A stretch of 64,000 bases of DNA from Anticarsia gemmatalis (GCF_050436995.1 NC_134758.1:12759597-12823596), one strand, 5' to 3'; counted from the first letter of the stretch, positions 49,561-61,305 are shown. The notes: generated by a model not told the origin, from the letters alone. Translations and numbers: made by a program.

Positions 49561-49626
49561 GCGCGTGCGCGGGTGTGTGCGGGAGTGTGCGGGAGCTAGC
49601 GGGGGCGGGCGCGGGTGCGGGGGGCG
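49561..49626 (+). repeat. 10-bp-period GC-rich minisatellite (gggngtgtgc)
   Basis: Units from 49571 run in exact 10-bp register (gggtgtgtgc, gggagtgtgc, gggagctagc, gggggcgggc, gcgggtgcgg), then a long G-run. Overlapping frames on both strands are its translations. Confidence 0.8.
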
Positions 49627-50080
49627 CGGCGGATCGATGGCGCTCTTCACCGGCACCCGCGGGAACTGTTTGTTATGGACCTTAATTATGTTGCGACCGC
49701 TCACGCGACTGTTCCCGCGCCTTCTTCACCACGTCTACGATTGCTTCGCCGATACACTTGTGTTACGTAATACTTCGTTATCTACGATTAGATCACACAT
49801 CCCAGCTCTGACAGATCAACCTTGTTCATAACAGCCTTCTCGTATTCTGCTTTGTATGCTGATTCAAATTTTTTGTTACCGCCGCTGCCAGTTGGGTGAC
49901 GAATACATTACAAATATTCAATTTCACAAATCTATGTTTGACGATTTTGCAAAGCAAACATCACCATCAATTTGGACATCAATATCATACACCGCCTTTA
50001 TTTTAGATCCAGAGTACTCAAAACAAAATAATACTACAACATTTAAAACAGAACAATTTTGTTTCAAGCGCATGAATCAA
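49627..50080. other. Non-coding; 135-codon frame rejected as gene
   Basis: The frame 49856-50263 has no recognisable domain and its second half follows the phase of the CTACG array below. Confidence 0.5.
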
Positions 50081-50082
50081 AG

Positions 50083-50161
50083 CTACGTATGCTCTACGTA
50101 TCCTCTACGTGACGTCTACGCGGGAGCTACGAAATGTCTACGGTGCAAATGTGAGGCTACG
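50083..50161 (+). repeat. CTACG array with 11-bp period
   Basis: CTACG starts at 50083, 50094, 50105, 50116, 50127 and 50138, exactly 11 bp apart, then at 50157. The bases between are almost unrelated. Confidence 0.7.
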
Positions 50162-50289
50162 TTGGGCGCCATTATTTTTGCAGTCCTCGCATTATCCAGC
50201 CAGTGTTATGAGATATCAGATAAGAACACGAGTTATAGAGCTGTGTGTTACTTCGCCTCATAAAAGTATTTATTATTCTAATGATAAGA

Positions 50290-50345
50290 GTGTGTTATGA
50301 ATCGCACACATACTCACTGCGTGGGAACCGAACCCGTGAAAACGG
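50290..50345 (-). repeat. tRNA-derived SINE fragment
   Basis: The complement of 50324-50334 reads GGTTCGGTTCC (B-box-like), followed by 'cacgcagtgagtatgtgtg', as in lepidopteran SINEs after the tRNA head. Truncated; no full tRNA fold. Confidence 0.4.
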
Positions 50346-50945
50346 CGTAGTGGCGTTAATTACTTTATTAATGTTACATGCATATTCGGTTATGAACTCT
50401 TTAGGTCGTTTTATTCACATAGTACTTAAAGCAAATACTTGCACTGATATGCAATAAAAGACGTTGTGATAAATGTGTGTGATGTAGTTAGTTAGAAGAG
50501 ACTCAGATGTGTGCAGTTACAGACAGTAACAGGCAGTTAGTGAGAGCATTGTGAGTGGGTAGCGTGGCGGATGTTTCATTAGTGGTGATGACTGGCCACT
50601 ACCGCCACTGCCCGCCTCTACTCACCCCGTACTCGCCGCTACTCCCCGCTAGTTCCGCGCGCTTCACGCGATCCGCGCATTACTCCGCGATACACCGCGT
50701 TATAACGCATTATGCTGCGCTATAGAGCGCGTTACTCAATACTCACACTCAGTAAGCAATTATCGCAAAGTTCGCAGAAGATAATGTATATTTGATTGAT
50801 TGCGTCGGCGGCTCAATGGTATTCTTTCATGTATAGAGTTTTTGTTACATAAGTATTAAGCACCACTAGTGATATATAAGAGTGTGTGTCTGACGCATTG
50901 CGAGAGCGTCCGAGAGGTGCATATTGATATATTTTTTGTACTGTT
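50346..50945. other. Non-coding, no gene recognised
   Basis: Includes a degenerate cccgctactc-type repeat at about 50615-50660. Confidence 0.5.
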
Positions 50946-50949
50946 ACTG

Positions 50950-51275
50950 CCTCTGTGGCGCGGTCGGTAGTATATGCGACTGCGGTGCGAGAGGTCTCGG
51001 GTTGAATCCTGGGTCGGGCCAAAAAGTCTTTTCTGAGATTTTCTGTTAAGAATTTCTTAGAGATTGCCCGGAGTTAGGAAGTTGAGGTCGAAGACCTCCG
51101 TGCCTCGGAGAGCACGTAAAGCCGTCGGTCCTGCGCCTGACCTCTCACTGGTCGTGTCGGTTATCCGTCCCACCAAAACTATGAGAGTGATGGAATAGAG
51201 AGTGTACCTGTGTATTGTGCGCACACTTGGACACTATAAACAAAGTCCTGCACAGATGGCCAGTTTCAATGAAAC
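50950..51275 (+). mobile_element. tRNA-derived SINE
   Basis: A pol III A box TGGCGCGGTCGG (50956-50967) and a B-box-like GGGTTGAATCC (50999-51009) lie at tRNA spacing, followed by the body 'gagattttctgttaag' and the module 'cctccgtgcctcgg' + 'agcacgtaaa'. Then come 'tcggtcctgcgcctgac', 'cgtcccaccaaaactatgag' and a LINE-like tail to 'aaagtcctgcaca'. These are standard parts of lepidopteran tRNA-SINEs. It encodes no protein. End points are approximate. Confidence 0.8.
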
Positions 51276-52688
51276 TGACCGCCGTAGCCGTATATCGGCT
51301 AGGAGGACATTATTACTGTTACTATTTGTATCAGTCAACATTATTTGCCATCTTCGTGACTCACTAAACGTCACGACGTATACATGTTTTAGCAGTGTTC
51401 AGTGTACGTCTATAGTTAACTGCGTGCGGCTCTAATCATTGAAACAATTAAAATTGCTATAAGAGGCGCCGAAACTCTAAATTCTAAGCCGCTTTTAAAA
51501 TTCAAAGTAAAGGCGAGGACACAATGGCACATTTACTTTGAATGCTTCTCTTCACTGAATGTTCAACGCCTTATTAATTAGTATTTGTGTTTCGTGAGCA
51601 TTGACGTGTCACTCTCCTTGCCAACTGTACTTGTTTAATTCATTATTAGTGTACATTAAGCAATGAACAAGATTTCAATAGAAACATGTAATATTTTTAT
51701 GATCAAATATCTTATGTATGCTCAAGTTTCATGGTAGGTACACATACATAGGCGGTATTGTGGTGTGCGTAATAAAGCGCCAGTCATACATACCCAGCAT
51801 TGTATAGGTACATAATGTAGATGCGAGGTACGTGCCAGTCCGGAGGAATCAATCTCGCTAAGCACACAAATATCTGGTGATCCGCGGCGCTCACACAAAT
51901 ACACACTTATTTGATTCCCACCACTCATACACTCATATGACGTGCTGTAATCTCCGCGAGATGTGCGCGACATGTGCCGTGATGTGCCGTGATGTGCTGA
52001 ACGCACCACACCATATATTATCTTATTTGCAGACTTATAAATATATTCAAAACGTTATAGCTTCCAATATTCCGAATCCGTAACAGCACAAAGTGGAAAT
52101 GAAGGACTTTTAAATAAATAATCAGTACATAGTGCATCATATGTTAACGTTTTTCTAATACCAATATATATAATAATATATAAAAATACGGGGAGAAGCA
52201 ATTATTTCATATTTCTAATTGAAAACATTATTTGTCTAATTTAATGTCTATACTTTTCCATAACAGTCTCGTGAGAAGAACTGTGTCAAGAGTACAGCGA
52301 CGAAGACGTACGCCGTCTACCGCTGCGACAGTCACTACTGTCTAATGTAACGTTTAGTGATCATAACATCGCAACTGAATCATGCTCCACGTGCGTGACG
52401 TCACACTCGCTTGCCTCGCTCTGCATATTCGTTCGGCTATTCAATCATCGTGTTTTTCATTGGAATGTTCATTTCGTAACGCGCTAACATCAAAGCGCCG
52501 CGAGGGCGGAGTATGATTTTTGCACAGAGCTCGCGTTACTTTGGCATTGAGCTCATTAAATATTTTATGACGAAGGAAATTAGGGCACACGTCGCGTCGC
52601 ACATGAACAAATATATTCGGCTCCTCGCACACTTGAGTACTCACCTCGTTAAAGTATAATTAATTCTGTACACACGTCGTGTTTACCT
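51276..52688. other. Non-coding, no gene recognised
   Basis: Unique DNA with a perfect TGACGTCA at 52396-52403. A short tgtgccgtga duplication lies at 51971-51996. Confidence 0.5.
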
Positions 52689-52689
52689 C

Positions 52690-52782
52690 CCGTACTGTAC
52701 CGTACTGTACCTTACTATACTGTACGCGACCGTACACGAGTGTGCACTGTACCGCGTGTACCGCGTGTACCGAATGTACCGC
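52690..52782 (+). repeat. 10/9-bp GTAC-rich minisatellite
   Basis: Cgtactgtac twice and cttactatac in 10-bp register (52691-52720), then tgtaccgcg units with 9-bp period (about 52748-52780). Confidence 0.75.
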
Positions 52783-54654
52783 TCTCAGCCGCACTCTCGT
52801 CTTACACACAATCTTTTACGCGAATGCTCCAAAACATTCACCCCGAGTGCCACATCTTAATTAATTAGATCTCTATCACAAAGTACACTTACACACATAT
52901 ATGTTTTGTGTAAAGGTTTATATTAGCAAATAGGTCTAATCATTTATAGCGTGTTTTAGTTTTTTTATGGTCTTCAGTTATTTTTCATTAAAACAACTTG
53001 CACTACTTAATTATGTTTATCATGGCGATTAGTCAAATGTCAAATCAAGTCATTGATCAAAATAATATTGTTCAGCACAATCAGCACAGTGAGTAGAATC
53101 AGTCCGCGTATCATTTAATATATTTGATCACTACGTGTGTGATAGGAGTGCGTGTGTGGAGCCGGGGGGCCGCTACAGTCTACAGACCACATATCATTAT
53201 GAATACAGATCGGTGTCAGAGGGTCGCGGCTCTCGCGGCGCCGCGTCCCGACAAAAATACCGAGCGTCGATAATTACCAGCGCTTCGCTCCGCTCCTCTC
53301 CGCACCGCTTCGCTCCGCACCGCACCGAGTCGCGTGCCGTCATGCAGCGCTCGAGCGAGCCGCATCGTACATACATCGGGAGCTCATTTTTACAGTTTTT
53401 CCCTGCGGTTTTATCCGTCGCGAATTTTCAGTCTCACTGACTCTCAGTGCATATTGCGTGCAATGTTTCACTGACTGCTTCATCCGATTAACAGTTTAAA
53501 ACAAAGCACACTCTTCTGAAACAGCGAAGATTTAATTACCACTAAAGTTGAGTTGATCGTACGCCTCGTGCGGTGAAATTTCATGTAAATAGTAATGATG
53601 TAGAGTTTGTATAACTTTATAATATTCGTACATTAATTGAATTTAGCCGACGCACTAGTGAACTCGGGTCGTGCGGAATATTAACTAGCCAAATACGAGT
53701 CGTTTGAATAAATTACAAGAGGCCTAATACGTAATGTAGGACGCGGGATTGAATTAGCGCGCCCCTCGGCCGCCCGCGCCGCCCGCGCCGCCACCGGTGT
53801 CGGCCGACACCGCCGGCACCGCCGACACACTCCACACTGGTGCTGCTGTCATGTTCATACGCACGACGAGACAGATTTACACTAATTGCTATAAGTTAGT
53901 GGAGTCAGAGGCGAGGCGGTGCGCGGGCCGTATTGTGTCGCCGCTCGAGACGTTCATTGTTGCGACTTCTGAAACTTTAAATTATTTTACATTGTATAAG
54001 GTTGGTCATTAATTTGCGTGAGTTTGTCGGCCGACGCGCCGCCGCCGCTCCGTGGCGCTCGCTGGTGTATTGTGAAGGGATTAAACGACGAACAAAAGTA
54101 TTTACTTGTGCCGTGTAACGAGATTGTAACCTCTTCATAGTAATGAGATATTTTGTACAGAGCCGCGGCCCGGTGTCGCCCGCCTCCCCTGCAAATTAAA
54201 TTGTTATTGGGGAAGTGAAAAAACGGCCGGCTCCAGCCGCGACCAACTCAACTAAGGCGAGTACTCATACTTTTTCTCGAGCTCAACAAGATCGGGGTAT
54301 AACATTTATTTGTGACCCAAATAGTTATTGTGAGATACATGGCGGTTTCACTGGACGAGTGATCGGTGGGCGGCGCCGCGGTGCGAGACTCTACCTACCA
54401 CATGAATAATGTAGAGCGTTTGCGCGACTCTCTCAAAAGGTTAAAATTAATTAAACTTGCAAATTAAATTAGCCGACCGGCCTCTCCGCCGTGGCGTGCC
54501 GCCGTCGTGCCAGCGTCGTGTTGCTGTCGTGCCGGCGACGTGGCGCTAACGTGTTGCGCGGTTCACACAACTACTGATAATTAGATAATGTAGCTGGATA
54601 CACTGGGCGGCCACGTGACGACCCGTGATGACGCGTGACGGTAACTAGGACTAA
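52783..54654. other. Non-coding, no gene recognised
   Basis: Unique DNA. 53280-53335 is a 5-bp ccgct/ccgca repeat and 53765-53830 a gccgcccgcgcc/ccgacacc repeat; the frames over them are low complexity. 53560-53760 and 54000-54230 are AT-rich with homeodomain-type sites. 54485-54545 has a degenerate cgtgccggcg repeat. Confidence 0.5.
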
Positions 54655-54663
54655 CTGTCGATT
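54655..54663. repeat. Left 9-bp target-site duplication
   Basis: CTGTCGATT, repeated exactly at 56740-56748 on the other side of the foldback element. Confidence 0.85.
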
Positions 54664-56739
54664 GTGTACGTTACGCCAGCAAGAAAGTGTCACCTAGAGT
54701 GATATAAGTAAAACGTATAATTAGTGCGCAATCTGCTGTAAATGTGCGCCGCATAAAAAAATTGTGCGTGTTGTAGTTTTGAAAAAAAAACGTAAAAACG
54801 ATTCCTGCTGGAGTAACGTTGTTCTAGCAAGAAAATTCTAGACGAATTATCGCAGAGATAAAATACATACATGGGCAGAGAGCTTATATTTGTGCAAGTA
54901 TGTGCGCCATAAATATAATTTGTGCGTCTTCAGGTTTTCGAGATATTGCGTTTCTCGCTGCAGTAACGTTTTGCGAATTCGTGTATCTCTAAGACCATTT
55001 TATGTGCGCCTGTAGAATGAACATACACGAATAGCTCTTAATTAGTGCATATTTGTGACATAATTAGATGCCAGATAATATTTATAATTTTCAAGTAATC
55101 GCGCTTTATTGAAAACTTAAAAAAATATTGTAGCCCCTAAATGAGAAGACGTATAAGCTCGCTAAAAACTGTATTCGTTCCATCTTGTTGTTTATAATTA
55201 CCATAAAAAGTTTCAAAACAGAACCTACAAGCGTTAATGAATAATATTACTAAAAGTCGAAACGACGGCATCATAACTTTGACGCCAACAAACAAGAAAC
55301 TGGCTCAACCTAAGATGTGTAGATGTAAACCAAAAATTAGTGCATTTATCAAATAATATATAGTAAAAATATCCAGCTTCAACTGTTTCGTGTTAAGTAA
55401 ATATTAATACCAAACCAAAACAGTTATTCAGCGCAGGTTATCCGACCAAATTCGAATGACTACAAAAAAGCGACGGATTCATACGTATCGATGACCTCCT
55501 TTATTAAACGTATTACACCTAAACTGTGTTCGTACAGTCACGCTCAAATGTTCGTTGGGAATTATTATTACAATGACCTAATAAAAATATAATATATGTA
55601 TATCTAGGTATTAAATGTACTTTCTGATCATATGAAATCAAAGAGCTTGTTGGTTTAAAAAAATATTATTTTTATTATCATAATCATGATTCTTAAAGTA
55701 ATTAAGGCAACAAATCACAGATCAAATTTTCTAAATAAAAGCCTATTATAATAGCTCTCTTTTTCAATTATTTTACTGAAGTGATTCTTTCAGTGTTTTG
55801 AAAAAAACACGCGGGAATCAAACATCGACCTTGAAACCTTGAATTTCTCGAACATTTGAGCGTGACTGTACGAACACAGTTTAGGTGTAATACGTTTAAT
55901 AAAGGAGGTCATCGATACGTATGAATCCGTCGCTTTTTTGTAGTCATTCGAATTTGGTCGGATAACCTGCGCTGAATAACTGTTTTGGTTTGGTATTAAT
56001 ATTTACTTAACACGAAACAGTTGAAGCTGGATATTTTTACTATATATTATTTGATAAATGCACTAATTTTTGGTTTACATCTACACATCTTAGGTTGAGC
56101 CAGTTTCTTGTTTGTTGGCGTCAAAGTTATGATGCCGTCGTTTCGACTTTTAGTAATATTATTCATTAACGCTTGTAGGTTCTGTTTTGAAACTTTTTAT
56201 GGTAATTATAAACAACAAGATGGAACGAATACAGTTTTTAGCGAGCTTATACGTCTTCTCATTTAGGGGCTACAATATTTTTTTAAGTTTTCAATAAAGC
56301 GCGATTACTTGAAAATTATAAATATTATCTGGCATCTAATTATGTCACAAATATGCACTAATTAAGAGCTATTCGTGTATGTTCATTCTACAGGCGCACA
56401 TAAAATGGTCTTAGAGATACACGAATTCGCAAAACGTTACTGCAGCGAGAAACGCAATATCTCGAAAACCTGAAGACGCACAAATTATATTTATGGCGCA
56501 CATACTTGCACAAATATAAGCTCTCTGCCCATGTATGTATTTTATCTCTGCGATAATTCGTCTAGAATTTTCTTGCTAGAACAACGTTACTCCAGCAGGA
56601 ATCGTTTTTACGTTTTTTTTTCAAAACTACAACACGCACAATTTTTTTATGCGGCGCACATTTACAGCAGATTGCGCACTAATTATACGTTTTACTTATA
56701 TCACTCTAGGTGACACTTTCTTGCTGGCGTAACGTACAC
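54664..56739. mobile_element. Large foldback element, MULE-like (2,076 bp)
   Basis: Arms 54664-55554 and 55849-56739 are each 891 bp and, wherever compared by eye, identical in inverted orientation with no indel. The spacer is 294 bp. Termini read GTGTACGTTACGCC. A perfect 9-bp duplication flanks it. The same 60-codon frame appears in both arms (54690-54872 minus, 56531-56713 plus) simply because the arms are copies; it is not transposase-like. No transposase is encoded. Long inverted repeats plus a 9-bp duplication best fit Mutator-like elements; Merlin is an alternative. Confidence 0.9.
55555..55848. other. Central spacer of the large foldback element
   Basis: AT-rich, non-coding, with two 'aataaaa/aaataaaa' A-rich signals and no open frame of note. 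Confidence 0.7.
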
Positions 56740-56748
56740 CTGTCGATT
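56740..56748. repeat. Right 9-bp target-site duplication
   Basis: CTGTCGATT, the exact partner of 54655-54663. Confidence 0.85.
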
Positions 56749-57177
56749 AACTCATTATAGGACCACGTATTTGCGACTCAAGCTGTTACATCAGCGGGTC
56801 AGCAGGTGCTCGCACTCGGCGTTGCACGTCGCGCCGGCTAAATAAAATCGCTTGTTCGTAGGTTTCGTGTATTATAGCATTAGATATCTATAAGTCTGTA
56901 GAATGTAGCAACATTATGGTTAAAACGTCGTATAAACTAGGCACACAGTTGTATTACCGTTAACATGCGTTCATATTACATGTTCACGTTGCGTCCAACG
57001 CTTATCGTGTTTGCAACTGTATAATATAATATTGTTTCACGCGTGTGTGCGTGGGTCCATATACGCGTGTGTATGTGTGCGTGTGCTGCGTTGGCAACAA
57101 CAACCGCTGCATCAGCTGATGTACGTCACTGATTTGTAGACGAGTCAGCTTGTCGCCAGCGCCGCCCGCTAGCCTTC
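56749..57177. other. Non-coding, no gene recognised
   Basis: Includes a TG-rich run at 57040-57085; otherwise unique. Confidence 0.5.
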
Positions 57178-57222
57178 CTGCTGCCCCCTGCTGCCCCCTG
57201 CTGCCCCCTGCTGCCCCCTGCC
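57178..57222 (+). repeat. 10-bp minisatellite (ctgccccctg)
   Basis: Four perfect CTGCCCCCTG units in tandem. Confidence 0.92.
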
Positions 57223-58025
57223 AGCCGCCACGAACTAACGACGAATGTAACATTCTTCATAGAAATAACAAATATGAAGTAAGCAGTCGCGTCGAGTGAT
57301 AACATCGTGAGACATTATCTCGAGCAGATGTCGTCAGCACCAATAACCTCCTGCCTCCCGCCGAGCGCCGAGCACAGCTGATACTTGACCCCGATATTAC
57401 TCTAATATCTTCCTGTGTTGACTGAACCGACGACGGATTGAGCTCTCAGCGCGCTACATTCTCTTCCTCCTTATGCATTTGATATTTCATGTTCAAGAAC
57501 AACATACATAATGTACAACTTTAAATATAAATAGGCCAAATTCAAACGTCTGCATAAGACATCACGAGCGCAGTCAAGATGAACGTTCCACCACGAAATG
57601 ATGCTTGTGAAATATATGTGGAATAATTGCGATGTGCGATACAGTCGTGGGTTATGAAAAACGTTGGCATCATTTGTACAGCGATTATATTATCTTCGAG
57701 CGGCTCATAGAGACTGAAACATTACTCGTATCGAACGCTGGTACAGTGTACGTATAGGCCATTTTGTGCGATTATTTGTGAAGCAGTGACCACGTCCGAC
57801 CACCGCATGCCGCGAGCTACCACGAGCTACCACGATCCACCACGGCACACATTGAGTGAATAGCGAGCGATAAACATCGATAGCTAGGCGGTCTGAGCGG
57901 TCCGGGCGGTCCGGGCGGCACGCGGTAACGTGGCGGGAGGCAGAGTGCGCATCGGACATTCTCTTTGATGAGGGAGAGAGGCTCGCGCTAATGGAAGGGT
58001 AGCGCCCCATTGTGCCGCGTCGCCG
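57223..58025. other. Non-coding, no gene recognised
   Basis: Short local repeats: ctaccacga (57818-57843) and gtccgggcg (57899-57916). The frames of 98-101 codons on the minus strand are Arg-rich and low complexity. Confidence 0.5.
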
Positions 58026-58027
58026 CC

Positions 58028-58082
58028 GCCCCGTGCCGCCTCGTGTCGCCTCGTGTCGCCTGGTGTCGCGTCGTGTCGCAGC
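58028..58082 (-). repeat. 10-bp-period minisatellite (ggcgacacga), inverted
   Basis: Five units in exact 10-bp register (ccgtgccgcc, tcgtgtcgcc twice, tggtgtcgcg, tcgtgtcgca). The complement is the unit found at 32401-32470. Confidence 0.9.
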
Positions 58083-58735
58083 GCGCCGTGAATGCGCCCG
58101 CTGATTAATACGACGCCGTCATACACCGGCTGCACCGCACCGTACCTACAGCCTACAGTGTACGCTCGCCACCGAAACACTCGCGTCTTCTTTACAAATC
58201 TCTATACACCCTTGTACACCTGAACAGAAAGTAATTAAGCCTTTTGTCTCGCGTGTCTATACAACATTAGTGGTGTTCTTATTGAGCCTCTTACTCGTTT
58301 ACATTGCACAATGTACAACAGTGAACGATGGTACGGAACACCTAGCCACATCAAGTGACTTGTGATGTTGAGTGTATTCACACATGCACACACACACATA
58401 CACAAACATGACGCCAAACGTAAACAAAGGCTCTGTAATGGCGTTATTGTGATCCGCAACATTGTCTCGTGTCTTGATTCAGTGAAGGAGCGACAATGAA
58501 CGTCATCTCAAGTCACACACGCATTTATATCTGATGATCACTTTTACAGAATATTAGTCGATAGAGGTGCAATGTTTTAAACCCCATGTAATCGCAACGA
58601 GTCGCACTTGACCAGCAGTTACTAGATAAGTGTGCGTTCTGGAGATCTTTGTACCTCCACTGATGCTGCGCTGATGTTTTAAGCGCCACTGCTCACTATC
58701 GGTATTATTGATAAACAACATTTAAGTGCAGTGGT
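58083..58735. other. Non-coding, no gene recognised
   Basis: Unique DNA with a CA-rich run at about 58383-58405. Confidence 0.5.
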
Positions 58736-58736
58736 G

Positions 58737-58780
58737 TGCATGTGTGTGTGTGTGTATGTAGGTAGGTATGTGTGTGTGTA
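58737..58780. repeat. TG/TAGG microsatellite
   Basis: (TG)n, then tatgtaggtaggtatg, then (TG)n. Confidence 0.85.
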
Positions 58781-58819
58781 GTGCGCAGTAATTAGTGGCA
58801 GGTACGGTGCAGCGGCCGG

Positions 58820-58903
58820 TGATGACGCCCGCGGGACTCGAACCTGTCCGCCAGCGCACGCCTCCCTCCGCACAGCCCGCACCCTCACACCACGGACTGC
58901 GGC
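58820..58903 (-). repeat. tRNA-like SINE head or tRNA relic
   Basis: The complement of 58834-58844 is GGTTCGAGTCC, a perfect B box. The complement of 58882-58893 (TGGTGTGAGGGT) is a poor A box about 40 bp upstream. The acceptor stem does not pair, so this is not a functional tRNA. Confidence 0.4.
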
Positions 58904-61095
58904 CGATATCGACACTACTTATACATATATCGAATCAAACATGCTTCGAGCATTTAGGAGCAAATAACTCCAGTGCAGTGCGAGTTCGTATTCACTTAGA
59001 GATTATACTAACAACTAACTCAACCATCAAACCCTGGTGGTACTCATTGTTTAATGACGATCATTAAATTCGTCATACTGTCCCTTCTACTTGATATTTT
59101 GTGTGCAATTAAAGTTGGCGCTGGCGGCCATGTGGAGGTACTCGTATGGCATAACGTCGTGTGTGAGTTATAGTATTAGTGTCGGGCAAGTCGTGGGCCG
59201 CGCGCTAACTACCCAAGTGTCGTCGAGGAGCGCGGCCGCGCGTGCTGCAGATGTGCTAAGTTGTCGCGAGGGGCGCGAGGGGGCGCCGGGGGGCGCGTAA
59301 CTACCGTCAAACTGTCGTTAGTGCGACGTGTCGCTGCGACTTGTCGCCGCCCTCCTTACGACCGCTACCTGCGCCACGCCGCTGCACCGCCGCGCGCTCG
59401 ACACGACACAGAGCGACGCGCTCCACACGCAGCCCTACCATTGAAATACGCACACTTGACCGCGTGGCTACTAGCACTGTATTCATATCTGTTACAATAA
59501 ATATTTGTCGTGTGTATATGTACTACGAGACACCGGACTCACCGTGGACACAGCGCACTAGCTGACACCACCGAGCAGCACGACACAAACACATGTGTTT
59601 TTCCATACTTCAGAGATCATACTGAATTTCGTTTCATATTGAAAATTATTTTCATGACGTCTTTCATGCTTTCTATGAACAAAATCACGAGTCATTTCCA
59701 AAGCTTTGCTTAAAGTTACCGAGCGTCGACGATGCTATACGATGCGGTACGCTGCGGAGCGGAGCTGTGCCCACTTACACATTTATCATCCTTGTAATTA
59801 GCCACATGTTTAGGAATGAATTACAACAAACGACCATTGAATGCAATCTCGCGTTTTTTGCGGCTCGTTATACATTACTGATGACATTTTTGGACAAAAT
59901 GCTCAGCCTCGAAACGAACTGAGTGTTCAACTTGTATTATTAGTGTTGAGCTAATACACACACACACACAAACGCAACCTGTGTGTGCAGTTTTAGTGAC
60001 ACGTCCACTGAAACATTGTAGAGCGACATTTCATACGACTACCTACTTTCAACATAATAACAATTATACACTACTTCTTTTTCCACGCCTTTGATTGTTT
60101 CTTTCTATATTAGTGTAGTTGTTGTGACAAGCGTACTTTGTATTGTTCTGCGATACAAGTGCCATTGCAGTGCTACAGACAGTTCTACAACTTGCGACAG
60201 AAAGTGATGCCGCTGTGGTGAGCGGTGGTGAGCTCTGTGAGCAGCGAACGAGAGATAGCCTCCCGCTAATAGCCCCGCGCGTTGTCCACCTTGTACTACA
60301 CATTGTACACAGCGATGACGGGGGGCACTCTCCGCGGTACTACCGCCGCCGCCGCCGCCACTCTACTGAATACATCTCAACGTTACTTTACATTTTACGC
60401 CATACAACAGCGTCGACGGAATTTAAAGCTTGAAGAAAGAGCACAGTATCCTGTTGTCAAATTTGTACAACTTCTACACAGGTGAAGGTGAAAATCGTAT
60501 GCAGTCTTAATGTATTGTTTTTAAACAAGGAAGTAAACGTTTTGTGTTGTAGACTCATGGGCAAGTAGGGAGTGAGATGCAGGTATCAGATATAATACAC
60601 ATGAACATGAAACAGTGCCGTACGTATACACCCAGTAGAGTACAGCGTGCTCCACGACAACCTTACAAATTAGTCAAACAAAGTTAATTTAACAAATCGC
60701 ATTGTCGAATGTAATTCAGTCGTCTTGTAACCGTGATCTAATTAGCGAGAGCCGGCCCGCCGCCTAACGAACCTGACATTGTCGGCGCGGCGCACGACGG
60801 CGGGGCCCCGCGCGCCGCGCCGGCCTCGCGCCGGAGCCCCGCCACACGTCGCCGGGAGCCCCGCGGCGCTACACTGCACGCGAGTTCACGCGAACCTCCT
60901 TCTCGACGCTACCTCGTAAATAATACGGGATGAGTTTCTCAAACGCCCGCTGTGACTGTAACTACTAGTCCTTTACAATTTAAGGCTCTTCACTCTTTCA
61001 TATGATTTCTTTCCACTACAATTAGAGCACAGATTATATATCTAGTAGAGCACAGATTATATTTGTTGATATATATGTACTTACATAGTTCAACA
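58904..61095. other. Non-coding, no gene recognised
   Basis: GC-rich G-run tract at 59262-59298, (CCG)n at about 60344-60360, and a very GC-rich patch at 60780-60880 (cgcgccgcgccgg). Frames over them have biased composition and no domain. Confidence 0.5.
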
Positions 61096-61099
61096 TAGT

Positions 61100-61305
61100 G
61101 TCAAAGTTGTTCAAGCTGCCCGAAGGCCTTTGATGTGGCTGTTGACTGCTATCTTAATAGACAACTAACGGGACCGTCGTTTTGCTTGCCTTCTGAAGCA
61201 TGGAGACGCTCAGTTCAAATACCACTAACCGCGCCAAGGTTTGCTTAATCTACAGATCGTTGACCGACCGCTGAACGCAACTGGCTATAGGCGCCTCAAA
61301 TTCAT
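61100..61305 (-). mobile_element. 5S-rRNA-derived SINE, second copy (diverged)
   Basis: On the minus strand the segment complementary to 61203-61258 reads 'gatctgtagattaagc' followed by 'ggcgcggttagtggta'; both match the 5S rRNA internal control region in order and spacing. It continues with 'tgcttcagaaggca' (61184-61203) and 'ggtcccgttagttg', the same modules as at 36685-37061. The tail is truncated or diverged near 61100. Confidence 0.65.

Noticed and set aside
49856..50263. 135-codon open frame
   Set aside because: No recognisable motif; the second half simply follows the 11-bp CTACG array.
54690..56713. Identical 60-codon frame seen twice
   Set aside because: The duplication results from the inverted arms of the foldback element; there is no transposase similarity.
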